NCBI GenBank assembly: GCA_041395665.1
Contig: JAWLAB010000001.1
Span: 1 to 64,000, forward strand
DNA length: 64,000 bases
Direction of reading: 5' to 3'
DNA from: Pseudomonadales bacterium
Lineage (GTDB): Bacteria; Pseudomonadota; Gammaproteobacteria; Pseudomonadales; UBA7239
A program made the translations under genes and the position numbers. Below, one piece after another: positions 52,058 to 59,239 of this stretch. The notes under the pieces are model-generated. The model saw nothing but the letters and a program-made list of their open reading frames with translations, was not told the DNA's origin and ran no database searches. Every line of letters starts with the position of its first letter. The first letter of the stretch is position 1.

Positions 52058-52693
52058 TTAGGAAGCCTTAACCGCAGGACGAATCAGCAGGTCGCCACCC
52101 GGCGCACCAGGCACCGCACCGCGAACCAACAGCAGATTGCGCTCAGCATCCACACGAACCACTTGCAAATTTTGCACAGTGACCTGCTCGTCACCCATGT
52201 GACCAGCCATTTTCTTACCTTTGAATACACGACCCGGAGATTGGTTTTGACCGATAGAACCAGGAGCGCGATGCGACAATGAGTTGCCGTGCGTGGCATC
52301 TTGCGCACTGAAGTTCCAGCGTTTGATAACACCTTGAAAACCTTTACCGCGCGAACGACCAGTGACATCAACCATCTGACCATCGACGAAAGCAGCAACT
52401 GTTAATTCTGAGCCGACAGCAGGTTGATCCACACCATCAGTCGCCAGCTCCCACAGCCCGCGACCCGCACCAACACCCGCTTTAGCAAAATGACCAGCCG
52501 CCGCTTTAGTGACGCGTGACTGACGACGAACACCAACAGTTACCTGCACAGCAGCATAACCATCGCTTTCGATAGACTTAACCTGAGTAACACGATTAGG
52601 CTCAACTTCGATTACGGTTACCGGAATCGAAACACCTTCTTCTGTAAAGATACGCGTCATGCCGCATTTGCGACCGACTAAACCACTGACCAT
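52058..52693 (-). CDS. rplC: 50S ribosomal protein L3
   Basis: L3, 211 residues, close to the peptidyl-transferase centre. VGRKCGMTRIFTEEGVSIPV and WNFSAQDATHGNSLSHRAPG are diagnostic; the glutamine methylated by PrmB in other species corresponds to that in SIGQNQSPGRVFKGKKM. ATG at 52693 is preferred over a start three codons earlier. A 157-base spacer separates it from rpsJ, unusually long for this pair. Confidence 0.98.
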   Translation of the reverse strand: MVSGLVGRKCGMTRIFTEEGVSIPVTVIEVEPNRVTQVKSIESDGYAAVQVTVGVRRQSRVTKAAAGHFAKAGVGAGRGLWELATDGVDQPAVGSELTVAAFVDGQMVDVTGRSRGKGFQGVIKRWNFSAQDATHGNSLSHRAPGSIGQNQSPGRVFKGKKMAGHMGDEQVTVQNLQVVRVDAERNLLLVRGAVPGAPGGDLLIRPAVKAS

Positions 52694-52702
52694 TTTTATC
52701 AC

Positions 52703-52850
52703 CTCTCGTGTACGGGGCTTTTACCCGCTATGGCCGCCTTACTTAGGCGTTACACCAAGGAGCTGCACTTCAATCGAGAATCCAACTTTATTTCTAAATC
52801 TCGTGCGACTTCTTTTATTGCTTTACTACTTAAATCTTTAAAACTTTTGA
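52703..52850 (-). other. Long rpsJ-rplC spacer with hairpin potential
   Basis: About 150 bases with no gene. On the minus strand an A/T-rich first half is followed by CGCCTAAGTAAGGCG, a perfect 5-bp hairpin, then a GCGGG...CCCCG pairing and the rplC ribosome-binding site AGAGGTG. In E. coli the gap is about 30 bases. It may hold an internal promoter or a ribosomal-protein autoregulatory structure. Confidence 0.4.
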
Positions 52851-53162
52851 TCAACCCAAGCTGATCTGCACTTCCACACCAGCAGCCAGATCCAACTTCA
52901 TCAAAGCATCAACCGTTTTATCGGTTGGCTCGACGATGTCTAACATGCGCTTGTGCGTGCGAATCTCGTACTGGTCACGCGCATCTTTATTTGCATGCGG
53001 AGAGATCAACACAGTGAAACGCTCTTTGCGCGTCGGCAAAGGAATTGGACCTCTCACTTGAGCACCCGTTCTTTTAGCTGTTTCTACAATTTCTTGTGTT
53101 GAAGTATCGATCAGACGATGATCAAAAGCCTTCAAGCGAATACGAATTCTCTGGTTCTGCAT
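52851..53162 (-). CDS. rpsJ: 30S ribosomal protein S10
   Basis: S10 (NusE), 103 residues; works in the 30S head and in antitermination with NusB. MQNQRIRIRLKAFDHRLIDT, TGAQVRGPIPLPTRKERFTV and NKDARDQYEIRTHKRMLDIV are universal. It is the first gene of the S10 operon. No tuf gene precedes it, unlike the joined str-S10 arrangement in many gammaproteobacteria. Confidence 0.99.
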   Translation of the reverse strand: MQNQRIRIRLKAFDHRLIDTSTQEIVETAKRTGAQVRGPIPLPTRKERFTVLISPHANKDARDQYEIRTHKRMLDIVEPTDKTVDALMKLDLAAGVEVQISLG

Positions 53163-53253
53163 GAACAGAAAACCTCAATAAATCAATTAGTTACTTCTGG
53201 TTTTGCCGCCCGCATTTGTAAAAAAATACTGGGCTGGGCGAAAAAGAGGCGCA

Positions 53254-53282
53254 ATTCTATAGGCGAGAAAAAGGCAAGTCAA
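53254..53282 (-). promoter_or_regulatory. Strong sigma-70 promoter of the S10 operon
   Basis: Minus-strand -35 TTGACT (53277-53282), a 17-base spacer, and -10 TAGAAT (53254-53259), then a GCGCC discriminator typical of stringent control. The start of rpsJ is about 90 bases downstream. Near-consensus boxes and ideal spacing make this the clearest promoter in the window. Confidence 0.8.
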
Positions 53283-53308
53283 CAAGGAAGTGCATTTATT
53301 TTATGCAT

Positions 53309-53968
53309 TCACAGCATTCGCCTATCCCAATCCAAGCCTGAGCGCACTACAACGGCCGGATTACCCGCAATGGCGGCACCTTGCTGCTCAAATTTGCGAG
53401 TGACGACTGCGTGTGCACCAACGATGGAGCGACTTGGGATAACCACTCCTTTAAGAATACAAGCGGCGCGCCCTATCCAAACATGATCGCCAATAACAAT
53501 ATCTTTGGCACGATTGATACGCTCACCTGTAGCAACATCCAATACCGAATGTCCATCGCCAGCGCGTAAATGGACGAACTTGGAGAACATGCAATCACGG
53601 CCAATCGTGATGCTGGCGTCTTCATCTGTCAGTAAATAGGCGTCTTCAATCGTAGTCTTGTCGCCAATACTGATGCGTTGATTACTGTTGTAGCGCAGGT
53701 AAATCCTGCCGGAGTGATAGAGGCAATCTTCACCAATTTCTAGCTTTTGGCTGCTGCCATCCACACGAATTTTGCACTTGGCGATCATAGAGCCACGACC
53801 GACAGTAAAGCTATTGCCTTTACCTTTGATGAGGATATCGACCTTCTGCATACGCATACGCTCCGCAAAGGCAATCTCCAGCGTATTACCTTTTTTTACG
53901 CGGATGCGGTTGCCGTAAACCCAATCACGGATACGTAACTGGCAGCGCTGTAGCAGCGAAAACCTCAC
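53309..53968 (-). CDS. Hexapeptide-repeat acyltransferase (WbbJ-like)
   Basis: A 219-residue left-handed beta-helix acyltransferase. Isoleucine/valine hexapeptide repeats run through the middle (ISIGDKTTIEDAYLL, ITIGRDCMFSKFVHL), and the C-terminal part DHVWIGRAACILKGVVIPSR then AGNPAVVV is the typical CoA-binding end of sugar or polysaccharide O-acetyltransferases. The start is GTG at 53968, overlapping the folD stop (GTGA). Acceptor unknown, probably a surface glycan. No other glycan genes are next to it. Confidence 0.85.
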   Translation of the reverse strand: MRFSLLQRCQLRIRDWVYGNRIRVKKGNTLEIAFAERMRMQKVDILIKGKGNSFTVGRGSMIAKCKIRVDGSSQKLEIGEDCLYHSGRIYLRYNSNQRISIGDKTTIEDAYLLTDEDASITIGRDCMFSKFVHLRAGDGHSVLDVATGERINRAKDIVIGDHVWIGRAACILKGVVIPSRSIVGAHAVVTRKFEQQGAAIAGNPAVVVRSGLDWDRRML

Positions 53969-54834
53969 GACACTTGCGCACCCAGCTTGGCTTCGCCGGC
54001 CTGTAAAGTCTGCAAAATCAAGGTGTTGATGGTCATAGGCCCCACGCCGCCGGGCACGGGCGTGTACGCGCTAGCTCTGGCAATGGCTGTAGTTATCGCG
54101 ATATCGCCGAGGCTGCCCTCGTGATAGCCCGCATCGACCACCACAGCACCCTCTTTAATCCACTCACCCGGAACAAACTCTGGTCGCCCTACGGCTGCTA
54201 CCACGATATCCGCCTCACTCACCCATTTTTGTAGATCTTTGGTGCGCGAGTGGCAGATAGTCACGGTGCAATCTGCATTGAGCAACATGGCCGCCATGGG
54301 CTTGCCCAAGATAGGGCTGCGCCCCAAAACAACGGCGTGTTTTCCAGCTAAAGGAATGTCATAGGCAGCCAACAAACGCATGATGCCCGCTGGTGTTGCC
54401 GACCCGTAAGCCGGCTCACCCATCGCCATACGACCAAAACCAAGGCAAGTCACGCCGTCCACATCTTTGCCCAAGGCAATAGCATCAAAACAGGCGCGCT
54501 CATCAATTTGCGATGGCACCGGATGCTGCAACAAAATACCGTGCACAGCGGGATTGCTGTTCAACTCGTCAATTTTTGCCAACAGTTGCTCGGTGGTGGT
54601 CGATTGCGGCATTTCGATAGCTAACGAATCCATGCCAACGCGACGGCAGGCATTGCCTTTCATACGCACATAAGTGGCCGAAGATGGATCATCACCCACC
54701 AAAATTGTTGCCAAAATAGGTGTGATGCCCGACAGCGCTTTGAGTTTTTCTACTCGCTCACGAATTTGCGCTTCTGTTTCCTGCGCCACCTTCGCACCAT
54801 CCAATACCACCGCCGCATTTGCACTTACTGCCAT
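53965..54834 (-). CDS. folD: Bifunctional methylenetetrahydrofolate dehydrogenase/cyclohydrolase
   Basis: FolD interconverts 5,10-methylene- and 10-formyl-tetrahydrofolate with NADP+. The 289 residues contain the catalytic YVRMKGNACRRVGM with Lys59, the DGVTCLGFGRM segment and the Rossmann loop VVLGRSPILGKPMAAML. The C-terminal PVPGGVGPMTINTL is the family signature. ATG at 54834 gives the family N-terminus; an in-frame codon seven positions earlier is not favoured. It overlaps the downstream acyltransferase by 4 bases and is divergent from suhB. Confidence 0.95.
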   Translation of the reverse strand: MAVSANAAVVLDGAKVAQETEAQIRERVEKLKALSGITPILATILVGDDPSSATYVRMKGNACRRVGMDSLAIEMPQSTTTEQLLAKIDELNSNPAVHGILLQHPVPSQIDERACFDAIALGKDVDGVTCLGFGRMAMGEPAYGSATPAGIMRLLAAYDIPLAGKHAVVLGRSPILGKPMAAMLLNADCTVTICHSRTKDLQKWVSEADIVVAAVGRPEFVPGEWIKEGAVVVDAGYHEGSLGDIAITTAIARASAYTPVPGGVGPMTINTLILQTLQAGEAKLGAQVS

Positions 54835-54908
54835 AAAAAATCCGTCACGCACCACTCAAAACAAGGGCGACATTGTGCCCGATTTACCCACTGTGCCAAA
54901 GTGATTCG

Positions 54909-54937
54909 TTTATCCCTGTGTGCGCGGCTGTTACAAT
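54909..54937 (+). promoter_or_regulatory. Possible promoter of suhB
   Basis: TTTATC (54909-54914), 17 bases, then TACAAT (54932-54937), followed by a GCCGCCCC discriminator. It lies 34 bases before the suhB ATG in the folD-suhB divergent gap. The -35 match is poor. Confidence 0.45.
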
Positions 54938-54971
54938 GCCGCCCCTCATTTCACTGCCACACGGTCTCACT

Positions 54972-55763
54972 ATGCAGCCCATGCTGAACATTGCCCTGCG
55001 CGCTGCGCGTCAGGCTGGCGAACACATCGTCCGCGCATCTGATCGTTTGGATTTGATTACTGTTACGGAAAAAGGCAGCAGCGACTATGTCACCGAGGTC
55101 GATCGCGCCGCAGAAGACATCATCATTCGCACGCTGCAAAAAGCCTATCCCGATCACGGTTTTTTAGCGGAAGAAAGTGGCAGCAGCAACCCTGATGCCG
55201 ACTACATTTGGATCATTGATCCACTGGATGGCACTACCAATTTTGTGCGCGGCATTCCGCACTACGCTGTGTCGATCGCCTGTCAGCACCAAGGAAAAAT
55301 TGAACACGCCGTAGTTTACAACCCCGTCACGCGTGAAGAATTTACTGCCAGTCGCGGTCGCGGCGCGCAACTTAACGGACGCAGAATTCGCGTCACTGCG
55401 CGCACCAATTTGGATGGTGCGTTGTTGGGCACAGGCATTCCTTTTCGCAGCCATCAAAATGAAAAAATTGCTGGTTATGTCAAAGCACTGGAAGAATTGG
55501 CGCCACAAACAGCCGGCATTCGTCGCGCCGGTTCTGCTGCGTTGGATCTCGCCTATGTTGCTGCTGGTCGTTTCGATGCGTTTTGGGAAATGGGCTTAAA
55601 ACCGTGGGATATCGCTGCCGGCATTTTGTTGATTCAAGAAGCAGGCGGATTGATTGGCGACTTCAACGGTGGCAATCAATATTTAGAAACTGGCAATATT
55701 GTTTGCGGCAATCCCAAATGCTTCAAACAAGTTTTGCAAGTAGTGAATCAGCACCTCGCATAG
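54972..55763 (+). CDS. suhB: Inositol-1-monophosphatase SuhB
   Basis: SuhB, 263 residues, a lithium-sensitive monophosphatase that in E. coli also joins the rRNA antitermination complex with NusA and RNA polymerase. MQPMLNIALRAARQAG is the family start. The metal site is complete: AEESG (Glu near residue 68), IDPLDGTTNFVRGIPHYAVS (about 86-105) and KPWDIAAG near 212. An open frame extends 99 bases upstream without homology. Confidence 0.95.
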   Translation: MQPMLNIALRAARQAGEHIVRASDRLDLITVTEKGSSDYVTEVDRAAEDIIIRTLQKAYPDHGFLAEESGSSNPDADYIWIIDPLDGTTNFVRGIPHYAVSIACQHQGKIEHAVVYNPVTREEFTASRGRGAQLNGRRIRVTARTNLDGALLGTGIPFRSHQNEKIAGYVKALEELAPQTAGIRRAGSAALDLAYVAAGRFDAFWEMGLKPWDIAAGILLIQEAGGLIGDFNGGNQYLETGNIVCGNPKCFKQVLQVVNQHLA

Positions 55764-55778
55764 TTTGCAGCATTTTCG

Positions 55779-57197
55779 TTAACGATTATTAAGCAACGCG
55801 ATCACTTCGTCCGACACCGCTAACATTCCCGTTTGCATATAGTTATCGCTGTTGCGATCAATAGTGTCAGGATCGTACAAATAATTCACCATCATGCCGC
55901 AAGATTGACGAATACCTTTGGGTGAAATATCCGCCATCCAATTGATTTGTTGCAGCGTTGCGCCGTTACCCAAATGAAAATGCGCCACACCATCGCGCGC
56001 ACGCTGCTTTCCTGTTTGCAACACGGACAGATATTCCGCACACAGACGCAAAAGAATTGGTTGCAGCACATCACACACCGCTTGGTTTTGGTGCCAAGCC
56101 AGCAGTGACAATATATCTTTCAATTTCGCATCCACACTCAATGAATCTGCCAAAACTTTTAGCGCCTGTTTTTCTTGCGTATGCAGCAGCGAATCTTCGC
56201 CTTGCTCCATTTGCTCAGACAGCCATTTCATAAAACCAGGCACAGGCGACAGCGTGGCAAATTGTTGCAACTGCGGAAACTCTTTTTTGAGATTTCCTAC
56301 CACGCGCTTAATCAAAAAATTGCCGAAGCTGATGCCAGCCAAACCTTTTTGAGTGTTGGAGATGGAATAAAAAATGGCTGTGTTCGCGCCGCCAACATCA
56401 TAAGTGCGTGTATTGGTATCTAGGAGCGACTGGATGTTATTCGCCAAGCCATTACACAGTGCCACTTGCACAAAAATTAACGGCTCGTCATCCATATTGG
56501 GATGAATAAAAGCAAACAACCGCCTATCTATCGCCATGCGGTTTTTCAAATCAGTCCAACCGGTGATCTCATGTACCGCTTCGTACTCAATCAATTTTTC
56601 CAATAGCGCAGCGGGAGAATCCCAAGTCAATTGCTGCAACTGTAAAAAACCAATATCAAACCAACTAGAGAGCAAATGCTTTAAATCTTTTTCGACTTCT
56701 TTCAACTCGGCATCTTGGCTGACTTCCGTGTCCAACAATTCACCGCGCATATCGACCAGAAACTTAATGCCGCTAGGCATGGCGTTAAACAGCGTCAATA
56801 AATGCACACGCGGCGCAGTTAAGGCTTTGCTTAACTTATGACGCAGCTTTGATTTTTCCGTGGCATTTTGCGTTTGCTGATAGGCTTCAATTGCTTGTTG
56901 AATGGCATGCTCGTCCGCATCAAAACCTGTGGCGAGCAAGCGCAAAAAACGCAAGCGCCCCTGACGATTCAGAGACATATACGCGTGACCAATCTGCGCT
57001 GCTTTCGCGCGCTGCGCCCACTCGCCGCCGCGCGCCGATAAACACTCGTTAATCAACAGACGAAAATGCTCTACATCTTTTTCGCTGAGTGCGGGATCGC
57101 ACTGATATTGATCATCACCGCGCAAAGAAGTGTTGAGATCGGACCAGATGCGCTGCAAACGGCGCAGCGTTCGATTTAACAAAGAGTGTTGTGACAT
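55779..57197 (-). CDS. Malonyl-CoA decarboxylase
   Basis: A 472-residue single-chain malonyl-CoA decarboxylase (MCD family), releasing acetyl-CoA and CO2. An N-terminal helical domain (about 1-165) precedes a GNAT-like catalytic domain. Diagnostic motifs are ELLDTEVSQDAELKEVEKDL, EITGWTDLKNRM, FAFIHPNMDDEPLIFVQVAL and FHLGNGATLQQINWMADISP, the last with the catalytic His/Ser region. It probably removes excess malonyl-CoA or feeds on malonate. ATG at 57197 has a GAGCGGAG site. It follows hisA by 39 bp in the position where hisF usually lies. Confidence 0.9.
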   Translation of the reverse strand: MSQHSLLNRTLRRLQRIWSDLNTSLRGDDQYQCDPALSEKDVEHFRLLINECLSARGGEWAQRAKAAQIGHAYMSLNRQGRLRFLRLLATGFDADEHAIQQAIEAYQQTQNATEKSKLRHKLSKALTAPRVHLLTLFNAMPSGIKFLVDMRGELLDTEVSQDAELKEVEKDLKHLLSSWFDIGFLQLQQLTWDSPAALLEKLIEYEAVHEITGWTDLKNRMAIDRRLFAFIHPNMDDEPLIFVQVALCNGLANNIQSLLDTNTRTYDVGGANTAIFYSISNTQKGLAGISFGNFLIKRVVGNLKKEFPQLQQFATLSPVPGFMKWLSEQMEQGEDSLLHTQEKQALKVLADSLSVDAKLKDILSLLAWHQNQAVCDVLQPILLRLCAEYLSVLQTGKQRARDGVAHFHLGNGATLQQINWMADISPKGIRQSCGMMVNYLYDPDTIDRNSDNYMQTGMLAVSDEVIALLNNR

Positions 57198-57236
57198 GAC
57201 GCTCCGCTCAAATAGAAAAGCACCACCCAATGATGA

Positions 57237-57965
57237 TTACACCGCGCAAGACTGCTGCGCTTCTGCGAGATCCAGCGTACCCTCATAAATCGCACGCCCC
57301 GTTATCGCACCCAAGATGCCGCGCGACGCCACAGCTTTTAATGCGCGGATATCGTCCATATTTGTTACACCGCCGGAAGCAATCACAGGAATGCCGCAAG
57401 CTTCCGCCAACTGCGCAGTCGCTTCAACATTCACGCCTTGCATCATGCCATCACGCGCAATATCGGTATAAACAATCGAAGAAACACCATCGCCGGCAAA
57501 TTGGCGCGCCAAATCCACCGCTTTCACGCTGCTGATTTCTGCCCAACCGTCGGTCGCGACCATGCCGTCTTGCGCATCAATACCAACAATAATTTTTCCG
57601 CGAAATTGACGACACATTTCCGTGACAAACTGCGGCTCTTTGACGGCTTTTGTACCGATGATGACATAGCTCACGCCAGCAGACAGATACGCTTCGATAA
57701 TTTCTGCGTTGCGAATACCACCGCCAATTTGTATCGGCAAATTGGGATATTTTTTAGCGATGGCTTTTACCGCTTCGCCATTCACCGGCTCGCCAGCAAA
57801 CGCACCATTCAAATCGACCAAATGCAAACGCCGCGCACCAGCATCTACCCAACGCTGCGCCATCGATACCGGGTCCGAACCAAAGACTGTCGAATCTTCC
57901 ATACGACCTTGCTTCAAACGAACACACTGGCCATCTTTCAAATCGATGGCGGGAATAATCAACAT
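57237..57965 (-). CDS. hisA: Phosphoribosyl-formimino-AICAR ribotide isomerase
   Basis: HisA, a 242-residue TIM barrel that opens ProFAR to PRFAR in histidine synthesis. MLIIPAIDLKDGQCVRL with catalytic Asp8, LPIQIGGGIRN (phosphate loop), the second-half acid VYTDIARDGMMQG and IASGGVTNMDDIRAL are visible. ATG at 57965 shares one base with the hisH stop. hisF, normally next, is absent. Confidence 0.96.
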   Translation of the reverse strand: MLIIPAIDLKDGQCVRLKQGRMEDSTVFGSDPVSMAQRWVDAGARRLHLVDLNGAFAGEPVNGEAVKAIAKKYPNLPIQIGGGIRNAEIIEAYLSAGVSYVIIGTKAVKEPQFVTEMCRQFRGKIIVGIDAQDGMVATDGWAEISSVKAVDLARQFAGDGVSSIVYTDIARDGMMQGVNVEATAQLAEACGIPVIASGGVTNMDDIRALKAVASRGILGAITGRAIYEGTLDLAEAQQSCAV

Positions 57966-58615
57966 CACTGGCAAAGCCCATCCCAATTCATAAAATTTTT
58001 TAACAACTGCAACCCAGCGGTGTGGCTTTTTTCTGGATGAAATTGCACTGCAAAAAGATTGTCTTGCATCAACGCGGCATCAAAGGTCACGCCATAATTG
58101 CCACTTGCCGCCACTAAAGTGCGGTCACTCGCCGTCACGAAATAACTGTGCACAAAATAAAAACGGCTGTTCTGGGGGATGTTCTGCCACATCGCATGTG
58201 GACGCGTTTGCGTCACTTCATTCCAACCCATGTGCGGCACTTTCAAGCGCTGACCATCCGCTGCTTGCAGCGCATCACCAAAAAAACGTACGGAGCCTTG
58301 CAACAAATTTAAACAATCGACACCGCCATTTTCTTCGCTGTGCGTCATCAATGCCTGCATGCCGACGCAAATCGCCAACACTGGTTTTTGTGTGATGGCT
58401 TCGCGCACTAAAGCATCAACACCTAGCGCACGAATACCCGCCATGCAATCACGCATTGCGCCCACGCCAGGAAAAACAACACGATCGGCTGCGCGAATAA
58501 GATCGGCATTATTTGTAACCTGCACGCGCGCATGCGGCGCAACATTTTCTAAAGCTTTCGCAACGGAATGCAGATTACCCATGCCGTAATCAATGACGGC
58601 AACTGATGATGCCAC
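57965..58615 (-). CDS. hisH: Imidazole glycerol phosphate synthase subunit HisH
   Basis: HisH, a 216-residue class I glutamine amidotransferase that makes ammonia for HisF. The triad is present: Cys83 in LAICVGMQAL, and His with Glu in VQFHPEKSH near residue 193. VIDYGMGNLHSVAKAL and VFPGVGAM are signatures. The start appears to be GTG at 58615, two bases after hisB. Its partner HisF is not encoded in this window and must be elsewhere. Confidence 0.95.
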   Translation of the reverse strand: MASSVAVIDYGMGNLHSVAKALENVAPHARVQVTNNADLIRAADRVVFPGVGAMRDCMAGIRALGVDALVREAITQKPVLAICVGMQALMTHSEENGGVDCLNLLQGSVRFFGDALQAADGQRLKVPHMGWNEVTQTRPHAMWQNIPQNSRFYFVHSYFVTASDRTLVAASGNYGVTFDAALMQDNLFAVQFHPEKSHTAGLQLLKNFMNWDGLCQ

Positions 58616-58617
58616 GA

Positions 58618-59211
58618 TTACAGCGTGCCTTTAGTGGACGGCATTTGCCCAGCCATGCGCGGATCGGCAGTCAGCGCCATACGCAGCGCGCGACCAAACG
58701 CTTTGAAAATGGTTTCAATTTGATGATGCGTATTCACGCCGCGCAAATTATCGATGTGCAGCGTCACGCCCGCGTGATTGACGAAGCCCTGAAAGAATTC
58801 ATAAAACAAATCGACATCGAAATTACCCACGCGCCCGCGCGTAAATTCCACATGCATTTCCAAGCCGGGGCGACCGGAGAAATCGATCACCACGCGTGAC
58901 AGTGCTTCATCCAAAGGCACATAGGCGTGGCCATAGCGGCAAATGCCTTTTTTATCGCCCAATGCCTTTGCAAAAGCCTGGCCCAAGGTGATGCCGATAT
59001 CTTCTACCGTGTGATGATCGTCGATATGCACATCACCCTTGGCGCGCACTTCCAAATCAATCAAGCCGTGCCGCGCGATTTGGTCGAGCATGTGTTCCAA
59101 AAAAGGCACGGGCGTTTCAAAGCAGATTTTGCCCGTGCCGTCTAAATTCACAGCAACTTGTATTTGAGTTTCCAGCGTATCGCGCTGAACACTGGCTTTG
59201 CGTTCGCTCAT
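58618..59211 (-). CDS. hisB: Imidazoleglycerol-phosphate dehydratase
   Basis: HisB of the monofunctional type: 197 residues, only the dehydratase domain, without the N-terminal histidinol-phosphatase half of enteric HisB. Metal-binding motifs HIDDHHTVEDIGI (about 64-76) and the C-terminal FVNHAGVTLHI and NTHHQIETIFKAFGRALR are conserved. ATG at 59211 gives the family N-terminus; the frame runs further upstream through the end of uvrA but without homology. It is followed by hisH 2 bp later. Confidence 0.96.
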   Translation of the reverse strand: MSERKASVQRDTLETQIQVAVNLDGTGKICFETPVPFLEHMLDQIARHGLIDLEVRAKGDVHIDDHHTVEDIGITLGQAFAKALGDKKGICRYGHAYVPLDEALSRVVIDFSGRPGLEMHVEFTRGRVGNFDVDLFYEFFQGFVNHAGVTLHIDNLRGVNTHHQIETIFKAFGRALRMALTADPRMAGQMPSTKGTL

Positions 59212-59239
59212 AGCAGTCTCGCAACAAAATAAAGGGGCA

